A stretch of DNA of 64,000 bases from an uncultured Chitinophaga sp. (GCA_902168205.1 CABHOK010000018.1:1-64000), one strand, 5' to 3'. Positions 31,457 through 40,702 are shown, counted from the stretch's first letter. Numbers and translations: made by a program. Notes: generated from the letters alone by a model not told the origin.

Positions 31457-32266
31457 ATGCGGTATATTCTTCTACTATTTTATGGGCTCGTATTTCCTAC
31501 TTGTGTATTTTGTCAGAATCATATATCTGGTTTATTTGATCTGTCAAAAAAAGAAATATCTGAATTCTATATTGAAAAGGGTAGCCGCGGATGCTTTCAT
31601 AGAGAAGAAGCTAAACGTAGTTATATCAGGAAGCAAGGTCAATTTGTATTCGATCAAAGCACCAGTAGCAATGACTTTTTACCAGGCGCTCCGGGTTACA
31701 TTAAAAAGCAAACGATACATCAATTGGTATCTGCTATTGATAGTTCGCAGTCCAAATTGGTTTCAATAACAGATATGAATTTAACGCAGCAGGATATAGT
31801 TAACTTCAAGAAGTTTATTGATTCAGAAGAACAAAGAATTAAGAAACATGGAATCGATTTTTCTGATGATGAAAATTTATATTTCTTTCCTGAAGAAAAT
31901 GCTGACTTTGCTTTCTATAAAAACGTTGCTGATTCTTTGATGACTTTGCCTACAGAAATAATTAATCAGGCTTTCCGGAGTGCCGCCGATGTACAGAGTA
32001 CTACAACGAAGTGGCGAAAAATCACTTTTGTTTTTGAAGATAAGACTAAGCTGGTTGTTGAAAACTCTGACTATATCCCCAACTATCTATATGTACCGTG
32101 GATAGTAAATTATGAAGGAGTGGAATTCAAATCAAACTCGATTGTATTCGGAAAGTTACTGCACCAGCTTACGGGAAATGATTTTTTTGGCAACACGGAC
32201 GAGAAGAACTATGCAATTTTCAAAATAGCGGAATATGTATACCGTGCTCAGTTTAAGACTAAATAG
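31457..32266 (+). CDS. Secreted protein of unknown function
   Basis: A 269-residue protein with a signal peptide (MRYILLLFYGLVFPTCVFCQ). The mature protein is hydrophilic, without membrane segments, with mixed helix and strand (IYSFKKFIDSEEQ-type helices, WRKITFVFEDKTKLVVENSD). The region is A+T rich, so it may have been acquired by transfer. An overlapping frame from 31296 has no plausible start and was rejected. Family not recognised. Confidence 0.65.
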   Translation: MRYILLLFYGLVFPTCVFCQNHISGLFDLSKKEISEFYIEKGSRGCFHREEAKRSYIRKQGQFVFDQSTSSNDFLPGAPGYIKKQTIHQLVSAIDSSQSKLVSITDMNLTQQDIVNFKKFIDSEEQRIKKHGIDFSDDENLYFFPEENADFAFYKNVADSLMTLPTEIINQAFRSAADVQSTTTKWRKITFVFEDKTKLVVENSDYIPNYLYVPWIVNYEGVEFKSNSIVFGKLLHQLTGNDFFGNTDEKNYAIFKIAEYVYRAQFKTK

Positions 32267-32362
32267 CTTTCTATTTTGATTCTCACAACGGTACTATAAA
32301 ATGTTTCGTATACATTAACGCCAACGATCTGGCAGCTTGCAGCCAGCAACTCGCAGCTCTCT

Positions 32363-33277
32363 TTAAAACACGGAAATGCCCGTCTTCGTAGTAAACAATT
32401 CCAGCGCTTTCATTCCCACAACCGAGTTGCCTTTGTCGTTAAGTTCGGGGCTCCACACGGCTATAGCAAGTTTGCCCGGTATAACAGCTGCTATACCACC
32501 GCCCACTCCGCTTTTGCCGGGTAGTCCTACGCGGAAGGCAAATTCACCGGCTTCGTCATAGAAGCCGCAGGTCATCATCACAGCACTCAGGCGTTTCGAT
32601 TGACTCACAGTAAGTATACGCTCATTGGCTATGGGAGACTCGCCATGATTGGAGAAATATAGCATGGTGCGCGCCAGGTCAATACAACTCATAGACACAG
32701 CGCAGTGATGGAAGTATACATCCAATACTTTGTCTATATCGTTATGAATGTTGTTATGACTCTTCAGGAAATTTACCAGCGCAGCATTGCGAAAGCCTTG
32801 TTCTTTTTCGGACTGCGCCACTTCAGCATTATAGTCAACGGAAGCATTACCCGAAGTCTTGCGAAGAAAATTTAAGACACTTTTATAAGCACACTCCTGG
32901 TCGGAGATAAGCATATCGGTAATTACCAGCGCGCCCGCATTGATAAACGGATTACGCGGTATACCTTTTTCATATTCAAGCTGAACGAGTGAATTAAAGG
33001 CTGTGCCGGAAGGTTCTTTCCCTACACGTTTCCATAGCGATTCGCCATGTTTGGCAAACACCATCGTAAGTGTAAACACTTTCGATATACTCTGGATGGA
33101 GAACGGTTCGTTGGCATCACCAATCGAAACAATTTCTCCGTCCGGAGTGGCAATAGCAATGCCAAACTTGTTAGGGTCAACACGCTGCAGGGCCGGTATA
33201 TAGTTGGCAACTTTACCCGTGCCAAAGAGCGGTTGTACTTCCTGCTGAATTTCTTCCAGCACAGCCTGGTAATTCAT
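32363..33277 (-). CDS. glsA: Glutaminase
   Basis: The 304-residue protein matches the serine-dependent glutaminase family (PF04960), which hydrolyses L-glutamine to glutamate and ammonia and has a beta-lactamase-like fold. The catalytic Ser-Ile-Ser-Lys is at 63-66 (FSIQSISKVFTL). Other landmarks are GIAIATPDGEIVSIGDANEP at the start, NPFINAGALVITDMLI in the middle, AVSMSCIDLARTMLYFSNHG, and a C-terminal GLPGKSGVGGGIAAVIPG loop. It is 26 bases downstream of glnS on the same strand, so the enzymes that charge tRNA with glutamine and hydrolyse glutamine are encoded together. Confidence 0.95.
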   Translation of the reverse strand: MNYQAVLEEIQQEVQPLFGTGKVANYIPALQRVDPNKFGIAIATPDGEIVSIGDANEPFSIQSISKVFTLTMVFAKHGESLWKRVGKEPSGTAFNSLVQLEYEKGIPRNPFINAGALVITDMLISDQECAYKSVLNFLRKTSGNASVDYNAEVAQSEKEQGFRNAALVNFLKSHNNIHNDIDKVLDVYFHHCAVSMSCIDLARTMLYFSNHGESPIANERILTVSQSKRLSAVMMTCGFYDEAGEFAFRVGLPGKSGVGGGIAAVIPGKLAIAVWSPELNDKGNSVVGMKALELFTTKTGISVF

Positions 33278-33303
33278 ATAGCTAAGCGACTATAAAGACA
33301 AGT

Positions 33304-34965
33304 TTATTTCTTGGCTTCTTTCGCCCACATGTCGCGAAGTGTAACTGTTCTGTTAAAGATCAGTTTGCCCGGAGTGGAGTCCGGATCGAGACAGAAATAT
33401 CCTTTACGCAAGAACTGATAGCGATCTTCAATTTTAGCCTGAAGTATAGCAGGTTCGGCATATACTGCCGGCAATACCTGTAACGAATCAGGATTGATAT
33501 AATCTTTGAAATCACCTTCAGCCTGACTCAGGTCTTCCACTTTAAAAAGTCTGTCGTATAGTCTTGTCTCAATGGCAACAGCGTGTTGTACACTCACCCA
33601 GTGAAGTGTTCCCTTCACGTTAATGCCCGAAGTATCAGAACCACTGCGGCTTTCTGGTATATAGGTGCAATGAAGTTCCTTTACATTTCCGTTGGCGTCC
33701 TTGATCACGTTCTCACACTTGATGATGTACGCGCTCTTTAAGCGAACCATTTGTCCGGGAGCAAGACGGAAATATTTCTTCGGAGGATTCTCCATGAAAT
33801 CTTCTGCTTCAATATATATCTCGCGACTGAACGGTATCTCGCGACTACCTGCATTCGGATCTTCCGGATTTTCTTCACCGTGCAGCATTTCGGTTTTGCC
33901 TTCCGGGTAGTTGGTAATAACAACTTTCACGGGTTCAAACACCACCATTCTGCGCAGCGATATTTTGTTCAGATGTTCGCGTACACAAAACTCAAGTAAC
34001 CCAACATCAATCAGGTTCTCACGTTTGGCAACACCAATCTTCTCGCAAAACTCACGAATACTTTCCGGAGTATAGCCACGTCTGCGCACAGCCGAAAGTG
34101 TAGGCATACGCGGATCGTCCCATCCGGCTACATACTTTTCATTTACCAGTTGCAGCAGCTTGCGCTTGCTCATTACCGTATAGGTCATGTTAAGGCGCGC
34201 AAATTCGTACTGATGCGAAGGGTATATATCGAGGTTCTTAATAAACCAATCGTAGAGTTCGCGATGCGGAATAAACTCGAGTGTACAAACACTGTGCGTG
34301 ATGTTCTCGATCGCATCACTTTGTCCGTGAGCGAAGTCGTACATCGGGTATATACACCAGGCATCACCGGTACGATGATGATGTGCATGCTTGATTCGAT
34401 AGATGATCGGATCGCGCATGTGCATGTTGATGTGCCCCATGTCTACTTTAGCACGAAGAACCTTTTCGCCATCGCGATACTTTCCTTCTTTCATTTCCAG
34501 GAACAATTTCTTGTTCTCTTCGATGGTCCGGTTTCTGAACGGACTGTCCTTGCCGGGTTGTGTAGGAGTTCCCTTTTGAGCAGCGATCTCTTCGCTGGTG
34601 CTGTCGTCAACATACGCAAGCCCTTTATCGATAAGCTTAAGTGCAAACTCATAAAGCTGGCTGAAGTAGTCGGAGGCATACAGTTCATTCTCCCATTGGA
34701 AGCCAAGCCACTTAACATCGTTCTTGATGCTTTCAACATACTCTGTTTCTTCAGTTACAGGGTTGGTGTCATCAAAACGCAGGTTGGTATAGCCGCCATA
34801 TTTATTTGCCAGTCCGAAATTGAGGCAGATACTTTTGGCGTGGCCCATGTGGAGATAACCGTTGGGTTCCGGTGGAAAACGAGTGATAATTTTTTTGTAT
34901 TTACCAGCTTGTAAATCGTTTTCGATAATCTCTTCTAGAAAATTTAAGCTCTTTTCTTCAGTCAT
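33304..34965 (-). CDS. glnS: Glutaminyl-tRNA synthetase
   Basis: I start this at the ATG at 34965 (MTEEKSLNFLEEIIE), giving 553 residues; the upstream frame reads through non-coding sequence. The class I HIGH motif is HMGHAK in PEPNGYLHMGHAKSICLNF and the KMSKS motif is VMSKRKL. The ATP, tRNA acceptor and two C-terminal anticodon-binding beta-barrel regions are in normal order. The direct GlnRS route charges tRNA-Gln in the cytoplasm. KIEDRYQFLRKGYFCLDPDS near the C-terminus and IETRLYDRLF are typical. The glutaminase gene follows. Confidence 0.97.
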   Translation of the reverse strand: MTEEKSLNFLEEIIENDLQAGKYKKIITRFPPEPNGYLHMGHAKSICLNFGLANKYGGYTNLRFDDTNPVTEETEYVESIKNDVKWLGFQWENELYASDYFSQLYEFALKLIDKGLAYVDDSTSEEIAAQKGTPTQPGKDSPFRNRTIEENKKLFLEMKEGKYRDGEKVLRAKVDMGHINMHMRDPIIYRIKHAHHHRTGDAWCIYPMYDFAHGQSDAIENITHSVCTLEFIPHRELYDWFIKNLDIYPSHQYEFARLNMTYTVMSKRKLLQLVNEKYVAGWDDPRMPTLSAVRRRGYTPESIREFCEKIGVAKRENLIDVGLLEFCVREHLNKISLRRMVVFEPVKVVITNYPEGKTEMLHGEENPEDPNAGSREIPFSREIYIEAEDFMENPPKKYFRLAPGQMVRLKSAYIIKCENVIKDANGNVKELHCTYIPESRSGSDTSGINVKGTLHWVSVQHAVAIETRLYDRLFKVEDLSQAEGDFKDYINPDSLQVLPAVYAEPAILQAKIEDRYQFLRKGYFCLDPDSTPGKLIFNRTVTLRDMWAKEAKK

Positions 34966-35176
34966 TGTCGTAATAAAAGCAAAGCCCAAGGTAGAAAGTC
35001 TTGTCATCTTTTGAAAAATTACAGGATAAAAAACCGATGGCCGGCCTTTATCCGGGGGCACTTCTTTATTATTGCAGCCGAGGTTTGCCCCGGGTGCAAT
35101 ACATCTTCAACATGCTGTAGCGGTAGCGTTGTATGGATGTATAGAACCTGACTGCCTCCTGCACTCCGACCAACCT

Positions 35177-35722
35177 ATGCTGAAATTTACCTTTACTAAA
35201 ACCGGAAAACCGACCGGTGCATTCCTGGGCGACTCTTATAGGGTAGAATATAATCTTAGCCTGCCCAATGGAACCAGTGGCAAGGTTTCGTACAGGGATT
35301 TTAATGCAACGATTAACATTGAAGACAGAGTAATTCTTATTAAGCCGGTAATGAATGGAATCACGGTTACACGCTACCAGATTTGGGAAGGCGATGTTTG
35401 TATCGGACATATAAAACGATCCCCATGGTGGAATGCCGGGTTTAAGATTGTATTGAATTCAGGTGTGATATTTAAAGCAAAAAGGGTGTATAAAAATTTT
35501 TGGGACAGTCTGTTTAATTCAAATGACTATCTGATTTTCCTGAGCAGCGAAAACAATTTCATTAAATATACTTTTAGGGCAAGCGAGCATTTTTCAAAAA
35601 GCTTTTGGAGTAATGAATACCGCGCATTGGAAGGGCATGTTGAAAGCACAATCGACAATATGTTAATTCCGGCCATCGGTTTTGTTTTGATTGAACTTAT
35701 GCTGATAGATGCTGCGTCATGA
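35177..35722 (+). CDS. Hypothetical protein, possibly with a beta-rich soluble domain
   Basis: I chose the ATG at 35177 (MLKFTFTKTGKPTGAFLGD), giving 181 residues; an in-frame ATG at 35072 is upstream but reads through the glnS promoter region. The body is beta-rich (VIRYQIWEGDVCIGHIKRS-like strands, IVLNSGVIFKAKRVYKNFW) and ends in a hydrophobic helix (IPAIGFVLIELMLIDAA). The overall layout recalls tubby/LURP-type domains, at low confidence. Diverges from glnS. Confidence 0.55.
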   Translation: MLKFTFTKTGKPTGAFLGDSYRVEYNLSLPNGTSGKVSYRDFNATINIEDRVILIKPVMNGITVTRYQIWEGDVCIGHIKRSPWWNAGFKIVLNSGVIFKAKRVYKNFWDSLFNSNDYLIFLSSENNFIKYTFRASEHFSKSFWSNEYRALEGHVESTIDNMLIPAIGFVLIELMLIDAAS

Positions 35723-35776
35723 TATATTGCTATCTTGAGATCGTACGGGAATATCTATACTTCAACCAAAATAGAA

Positions 35777-36037
35777 ATGATTCTGCTCCACGGTGGCGTT
35801 ACGCCTGAATTGATAAACGGACTTGTAGGTGGTTTTGTCGGGGCCCTGTTGGTGCTTATCGGAGTACTCGTTTATGCGTTCAGGAGTAAATATTACCAGC
35901 AGGAAATTCGTGATCGCGATACGGGTCATAAACTTTTTGCAAAGCTTATCGTTATTTCCTTCGCAGCGTTTCTTTCGTTCGTTTCCTTTTTTGTTTTTAC
36001 ATTTTTGGTAGCGTGGATTACCTCACTGTTGCGATAG
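35777..36037 (+). CDS. Small two-TM protein
   Basis: I start at ATG 35777 (MILLHGGVTPELINGLVGG), giving 86 residues. Two membrane segments at about 13-34 and 57-82 flank a charged loop (YQQEIRDRDTGHKLFAK). It lies 54 bases after the previous gene and 16 bases before the DUF3592 gene. No family is recognised. Confidence 0.55.
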   Translation: MILLHGGVTPELINGLVGGFVGALLVLIGVLVYAFRSKYYQQEIRDRDTGHKLFAKLIVISFAAFLSFVSFFVFTFLVAWITSLLR

Positions 36038-36053
36038 ATTATTCATCTCGTTT

Positions 36054-36557
36054 ATGGATGTAGAAGATATAGTGCCGGACTTTACCTTGGCAGCGGCCGG
36101 AAGACTGCGACTCGTGTTGTTTTATATCGGATTCTGGATTGCATTTGTTTATGCTGTTATAGCTACATACGATGCGGCCACAACAAATTGGATGACGACA
36201 GAAGCACAGTTTGTAAAATGCAGAAATGTATTTGATCGAACCAGGAACGGCAACGAAGAATATTACTACACCCTGGACTATAGCTTTGTAGCAAATGGTA
36301 AAACGTATATAGCTTCATACGACAACGCTTTCAGTTCAGAAGAACTGGCAGAGACAACACGCGCGAGTCAAATAAAGGCCGCCAGTCCCATCACGATTTG
36401 GTATAAGGAGTCAGACCCGTCAACCACCGAATTGATTTACAGAGCAAGTGAATGGAAGATGTTACTGATGTTGTCGATCGTACTGCTATTTATAATTGCA
36501 TGGATGACCCGTGTATTGGTGCGGAGCTACAAAGAGTATATCATCGCTAAAGCCTGA
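36054..36557 (+). CDS. DUF3592 membrane protein
   Basis: A 167-residue protein with two TM segments (about 19-40 and 135-155). The soluble part between them has the DUF3592 pattern: EAQFVKCRNVFDRTRNGNEE, YYTLDYSFVANGKTYIASYD and PITIWYKESDPSTTELI. These are beta-rich membrane-proximal domains of unknown function, common in Bacteroidota. A second DUF3592 protein is at 39896-40696. Confidence 0.8.
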   Translation: MDVEDIVPDFTLAAAGRLRLVLFYIGFWIAFVYAVIATYDAATTNWMTTEAQFVKCRNVFDRTRNGNEEYYYTLDYSFVANGKTYIASYDNAFSSEELAETTRASQIKAASPITIWYKESDPSTTELIYRASEWKMLLMLSIVLLFIIAWMTRVLVRSYKEYIIAKA

Positions 36558-36564
36558 CAACATA

Positions 36565-37098
36565 TTATTTATAAAACATAACCGGAGTCAATTCCGCATC
36601 ATTACCGAGAAATTTCTTCACCCGCGCAATACTGCTGCTTAAGTCTTGGTTTGATATTTCTATTGCGAGATTATTCTTGATGTCTACGAATTTACAGGCG
36701 GCAATTTCTTTGTCCGTATGTGCATCCTTCATTTGATAGTTGCCTGATGATACATTGAACGCAGTACCTTTAATCGTTTTGAATTTTTTCGAGTCGTTCA
36801 TAAAGTCCAGGGTATATTCGAAGGATTTTGGATTGATGGTCTTTACCTCGATGCTGCAGATTAATTTCATACTGTCAGTCTGTTCAGATCCGACAAAGAG
36901 ACTTTTTTCCTGTCGCAGAACCAAAGGCATGTGCATAGAGTCGATGGCTTCTTCTGCTGCGTTGGTCGAGTCCAGTATAGCCAGCTGTTCATCAAGAATG
37001 TCGAACTTTCTTTCAACCTTTTGTTTTAAGGTGAAGATATAGTAACCAACTGCGATGGCACTCAGGCAGGCAGCACCAATGATCAGGATTTTTTTCAT
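36565..37098 (-). CDS. Membrane-anchored hypothetical protein
   Basis: A 177-residue protein with one N-terminal TM segment (about 4-24, ILIIGAACLSAIAVGYYIF) followed by a coiled-coil-like helix (LKQKVERKFDILDEQLAILD) and a soluble beta domain (SMKLICSIEVKTINPKSFEY, FNVSSGNYQMKDAHTDKEI). It converges on the DUF3592 gene, only 7 bases apart. No family is recognised. Confidence 0.6.
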   Translation of the reverse strand: MKKILIIGAACLSAIAVGYYIFTLKQKVERKFDILDEQLAILDSTNAAEEAIDSMHMPLVLRQEKSLFVGSEQTDSMKLICSIEVKTINPKSFEYTLDFMNDSKKFKTIKGTAFNVSSGNYQMKDAHTDKEIAACKFVDIKNNLAIEISNQDLSSSIARVKKFLGNDAELTPVMFYK

Positions 37099-37197
37099 AG
37101 GGTTAAAAGGTCGGCGAACAAAGGATGAATATATAGTAAATTACGGTAAGTGCAATGTTTCTGCTATAGATCCGCAAATTGTATAACGGCGAAAGAT

Positions 37198-37686
37198 TTA
37201 GCGTAGCTTCTTTTCCATGTAAACGGCTCCATCTATAGGATTGAACCGATACGGTTGAATGTCGTAGAACCCAACGGAGCGATAGAGATTTATAGCGGGT
37301 GTCATCGAAGGTAGCGTGTCCAATCGGATAAAGTTATATCCAAGTTCGATAGCCGTCTCCAGTGCGATGTTCAATAATTTTATGCCGATTTTATACCGCC
37401 TGTATTCGGGGCGTACATACATGCGCTTCAGCTCTGCTATACCAGGCGCATTTTCGCGTATGCCAACACACCCAACGGGTATCTCATCTTTATAGGCAAG
37501 CACAACAGCTCCCTTTGGGGCGCTATACTGCGCTTCGAGTGTGTTGAGTTCCGCTGCAAAATTCTGAAAGCTCAGGTCGATGTTCAGCGAAGCGGCATAC
37601 TGCTGAAAGAGATTGCGCGCATCATCGAACTCGGCAGTTGTGTGCGCAATACAAAAACGTATTGTTTCGGTTTGAGGATATTCCAT
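37198..37686 (-). CDS. GNAT-family N-acetyltransferase
   Basis: A 162-residue GNAT protein. The acetyl-CoA binding loop is in LKRMYVRPEYRRYKIGIKLL (RxxGxG/A type), after VLAYKDEIPVGCVGIREN. The C-terminal NLYRSVGFYDIQPYRFNP is the usual last part. Substrate unknown. It is third in the marR-GNAT-GNAT operon, 24 bases after the second GNAT. Confidence 0.88.
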   Translation of the reverse strand: MEYPQTETIRFCIAHTTAEFDDARNLFQQYAASLNIDLSFQNFAAELNTLEAQYSAPKGAVVLAYKDEIPVGCVGIRENAPGIAELKRMYVRPEYRRYKIGIKLLNIALETAIELGYNFIRLDTLPSMTPAINLYRSVGFYDIQPYRFNPIDGAVYMEKKLR

Positions 37687-37710
37687 AGAAGTTCTTTTTG
37701 TGTGAGCGCT

Positions 37711-38205
37711 TTATGATAGTACCAGTTCATACCGTTGTTCTGTCAACGTCTTGCCGAAAGTGGTTGATTCAACTTCTTCGGTGAGTATAAATCCATGTTT
37801 CTTATAGAGCGCTGCGGCTGCCTGCTGTTCATGGGTAGTCCATAAGTAACACGACTTGTAATTCTTTTCTTTGAGAAAGTCCATATATAGCTGCATCAGT
37901 TTCCCTCCTAAACCAATGCCGCGATAGTTGCGCTCCAGGTAAAAATAGCGCAGTTGTGCTGCGTGATTTTCGCGGTGCATCAGCAATACAAAACCCATTA
38001 TGGTAGTATTATGTTCGCAGACCCACACGCGGTCAAGCGTAGCATCATAGTTCTTGTAGAATTCATATATACCGGCACTTAGATACGCTTCAAACGAAAC
38101 ACCAAAGTTGTACTCTTCACTATATAGTTTCCCTTGCCGGTAAATTATATAGCCAAGGTCGCCCGGTACCAGGTGGGTTCGTATGGTTATGTCGTTAATT
38201 GTCAT
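37711..38205 (-). CDS. GNAT-family N-acetyltransferase
   Basis: A 164-residue GNAT protein with the acetyl-CoA loop in RYFYLERNYRGIGLGGKLMQ (RGIGLGGKL). The N-terminus TIRTHLVPGDLGYIIYRQGK and the end AAALYKKHGFILTEEVEST are typical. It begins 6 bases after the MarR stop, and MarR-GNAT pairs or fusions are common. The substrate is not known; such proteins may inactivate small molecules sensed by the regulator. Confidence 0.9.
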   Translation of the reverse strand: MTINDITIRTHLVPGDLGYIIYRQGKLYSEEYNFGVSFEAYLSAGIYEFYKNYDATLDRVWVCEHNTTIMGFVLLMHRENHAAQLRYFYLERNYRGIGLGGKLMQLYMDFLKEKNYKSCYLWTTHEQQAAAALYKKHGFILTEEVESTTFGKTLTEQRYELVLS

Positions 38206-38211
38206 GCGAGG

Positions 38212-38646
38212 CTATTTTTTGGTGAGCAGGTTTTTGATACCATTCTGTAGTCTTACCAGTTCGAGCCGCTCTTCGGTCGTCAGATGTTCGATGAGTGTAG
38301 CAATAGCTTCCGAAGATCGCCTGTTCAATTCTGAAAACAGTTGCTTCCCTTTTTCAGAGAGCTCCAGCGCATAGATCCGCTTGTCTTCTTTCGACTGCTT
38401 CTTCAACACAATTTTATGCTTGACAAGCTTTGCGATAAGCCGACTCAGGTAACCTTCATCCACTTGCAAAATACCGGTAAGCTGCCGGGCTGTTATACCC
38501 GGGGAGTAATAAGCCTCATACATTACACGCACTTCCGTAAGTGAGTAATCGCTTTGCAATATATGGTTGTTGGTTACACCAATAACGGCAGTATAGAACC
38601 GGTTGAATTCCCGAATCTTTTCAATGACTTCTTTTGCCATAGACAA
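38212..38646 (-). CDS. MarR-family transcriptional regulator
   Basis: A 144-residue winged-helix protein: SLTEVRVMYEAYYSPGITAR, LTGILQVDEGYLSRLIAKL as the recognition helix area, and HKIVLKKQSKEDKRIYALEL as the wing. Members usually dimerise, respond to small phenolic or oxidising ligands and repress their own operon. The perfect inverted repeat at 38654-38678 right upstream of its start is the likely operator. It leads a three-gene operon. Confidence 0.92.
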   Translation of the reverse strand: MSMAKEVIEKIREFNRFYTAVIGVTNNHILQSDYSLTEVRVMYEAYYSPGITARQLTGILQVDEGYLSRLIAKLVKHKIVLKKQSKEDKRIYALELSEKGKQLFSELNRRSSEAIATLIEHLTTEERLELVRLQNGIKNLLTKK

Positions 38647-38653
38647 AGATAAT

Positions 38654-38678
38654 AAATACTTGCTTTAGGCAAGTATTT
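38654..38678. promoter_or_regulatory. Candidate MarR operator
   Basis: AAATACTTGC (38654-38663) and GCAAGTATTT (38669-38678) are perfect 10-base arms with a 5-base spacer, 8 bases upstream of the marR start. The ACTTGC..GCAAGT core is common in MarR operators. Confidence 0.75.
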
Positions 38679-38804
38679 TGATTTTAAATTTTTGTGCCCT
38701 CTAATTGACGATATCGAGAACAATTTTTTATGAAGGGGCTTTGGCGGAATCAAAGTCAATAGGTATACTGCATGGAAACTTTAACCTTGTAAAACAGCAT
38801 ACCC

Positions 38805-39227
38805 ATGTCGAAATATGTAATTCACAAAAAAGCCTTCTTTTATACGGATGAATCGTTTGAAGTAGCGGAAGGAGAGAGGGGTTCCGTAGTAGGTGTATAT
38901 ACCTCACTGGAGGAAGCGAAGACCGCGAAAGAGCGGGCTGATATTGAGTCTATACTTGGCCTGCGCGGCTGGAATGCCATTGAGTTCTTCTTTGATAAGG
39001 ATATCGATGCCATTATCGACAAATTAAGACCTATCTACGAAGAGGAGTTTGGAATCGTATTGCAGGATGATTACGATTTTAATTTCCCGGAGTCGATGAC
39101 AGCGGAACACGCTGCTACCTTTCGTGAAATTATGCAGCTCTCGTTTCACGACATCGTGCTATACGAAGATCATGAATCGCTTCCCGGACCAGTAAATCTG
39201 AAAGAGCAAGACCTCGGTGAATTTTAA
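38805..39227 (+). CDS. Hypothetical protein upstream of DUF6915
   Basis: A 140-residue acidic soluble protein (SLEEAKTAKERADIESILGL, FFFDKDIDAIIDKLRPIYEE) with a likely alpha-beta fold. The N-terminus MSKYVIHKKAFFYTDESFE is a short beta hairpin. Three bases separate it from the DUF6915 gene, so the two are co-translated. I do not recognise a family. Confidence 0.6.
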   Translation: MSKYVIHKKAFFYTDESFEVAEGERGSVVGVYTSLEEAKTAKERADIESILGLRGWNAIEFFFDKDIDAIIDKLRPIYEEEFGIVLQDDYDFNFPESMTAEHAATFREIMQLSFHDIVLYEDHESLPGPVNLKEQDLGEF

Positions 39228-39230
39228 TAT

Positions 39231-39836
39231 ATGAATGCTGTTGTTCATTCGCAGATTTCTGTAAAACGCAGAGGCGGAGTCATTGAAGACTATCTGCCGA
39301 TTCATGACTTCATGGATAGCACCAAGGAGTTGTGCAGTGATAACCGTCACCGGATTCTCCATACGCTCTGGGGAATCCGCAGGGTGATCGTTCCTATATT
39401 TGGTCATACCATTATCAATAGCGATGGTAAAGCCGTGAATGTAAAAGATCTTTGCGAGCAGGATCATATTTTGCCAGACTATCAGAATAAGTTTATTCCC
39501 ACACTTGCAGACTTTGCCAATGCCATAAAAGCAGAGCCTGTAAATAATCTGGACTTTGAAGCATTTGCGAAAGTATATAAGCAAGATGCAGCGCTATCGG
39601 AGTTGCTGCTATCACCATTGAACAATACAGGTATAAAAGCATCTTTGCTTATTACGCATAACTCCTGGTTCATCAACGATATAGTACCGCGCATTCTGAA
39701 ACATAAACCGGAAATAAAAGACTTCACCATAAAACCGAGTGACCTGTTTGATAATATGTCGTTCAGATTATGGATGGACAACGGTAGCGACTACCCTGCG
39801 AGCAGCAAGCTTACTGCAAGTGCTATTGTAGGGTGA
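39231..39836 (+). CDS. DUF6915-like protein
   Basis: The first 85 residues match what I remember of DUF6915: SVKRRGGVIEDYLPIHDFMD, RHRILHTLWGIRRVIVPIFG, GHTIINSDGKAVNVKDLCEQ and DHILPDYQNKFIPTLADF. Conserved HD, R-H-R and EQDH residues may bind a metal or nucleotide. The C-terminal 100 residues are additional. It follows the 140-residue gene by 3 bases. Function unknown. Confidence 0.75.
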   Translation: MNAVVHSQISVKRRGGVIEDYLPIHDFMDSTKELCSDNRHRILHTLWGIRRVIVPIFGHTIINSDGKAVNVKDLCEQDHILPDYQNKFIPTLADFANAIKAEPVNNLDFEAFAKVYKQDAALSELLLSPLNNTGIKASLLITHNSWFINDIVPRILKHKPEIKDFTIKPSDLFDNMSFRLWMDNGSDYPASSKLTASAIVG

Positions 39837-39895
39837 TGAAAGGGCTGCATGCTTCTGGTTGCAGGCTACAGTTGAAATACAGTCGCTGTCGTATT

Positions 39896-40696
39896 CTAGT
39901 AGATCCTCCAGTCGTTATATTCAGACTCAAGTCGTGGTATGTAACTAGACTGTTGCTCATTTTCGTGAGACACAAATATTTTTACTAAATCGCCCGATTT
40001 CAATGTATTAACAACAGCATAATCGTTGGTTGTAGATTTTCCAATTACCTTTTGTCCACGGCTGGTTTCGTATTTGTAATGGAGAATCATGGAGGGCGCC
40101 AACCCGGAGAAGATTGAACCTGCTTTGGAAATCAATGCAATCAGTTCCGCTTCTTTTACTCTACCATGTTTGTATAGCTTCAATGCTTTTCGTACGTAAA
40201 GGAGTAAGATAATCCACACGATAATGCCGGGTACCAGTAATGGCATAACGATCAGATATACCATATTCAACGGAAACTTGAAGGGTTCGAGTCCGGTAAT
40301 GATCGACTCGCTTTCTATATATTTAATTTCAATCTGATCACCTGTATTGAGATTGCTCACCTTACGGGATTCGAGTGTACGGAATGTAGCGTTAATTGTG
40401 CTGTCGTTAGTAGTGTAGCTATAGTATATAACGATGGGATGTTGATCGTTAACCGCAACATTGGTCTGCTCTTCTATACCGGTGACTTTCGCAGAAGTAA
40501 CTTTTCCGTGTCGGTTGATTTTTTCATAATCTACTTCGTTGAAATCAGCATCTGTCAAAGAAATGATCAATGTGAATAGCGTGATCATAAAGATGGGTAA
40601 ACCCGTTAGTAAAGATCCGACAAGCAACAAGCCTGGTTTTTGTTTCAACAGCCTGAATATAGTTGCTGTCTTAACTTCTCTTGATTGATAGTTCAT
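39896..40696 (-). CDS. DUF3592-like membrane protein
   Basis: A 266-residue protein with a TM segment at about 20-48, a DUF3592-type soluble region (YEKINRHGKVTSAKVTGIEE, ESRKVSNLNTGDQIEIKYIE), two or three TMs at about 140-172 and a second soluble part (HYKYETSRGQKVIGKSTTND). It appears to contain two such domains around the membrane part. Six bases separate its start from the stop of the ADP-ribosylglycohydrolase gene, so both are in one operon. Confidence 0.75.
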   Translation of the reverse strand: MNYQSREVKTATIFRLLKQKPGLLLVGSLLTGLPIFMITLFTLIISLTDADFNEVDYEKINRHGKVTSAKVTGIEEQTNVAVNDQHPIVIYYSYTTNDSTINATFRTLESRKVSNLNTGDQIEIKYIESESIITGLEPFKFPLNMVYLIVMPLLVPGIIVWIILLLYVRKALKLYKHGRVKEAELIALISKAGSIFSGLAPSMILHYKYETSRGQKVIGKSTTNDYAVVNTLKSGDLVKIFVSHENEQQSSYIPRLESEYNDWRIY

Positions 40697-40702
40697 TTCA
40701 AT

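Noticed and set aside
31296-31769. A 157-residue open frame overlapping the secreted protein at 31457
   Set aside because: It uses another frame, lacks a coherent start and membrane pattern, and the overlapping frame with a signal peptide is far better.
34150-34914. A 254-residue open frame opposite glnS
   Set aside because: It is antisense to the conserved glutaminyl-tRNA synthetase and has no recognisable motif.
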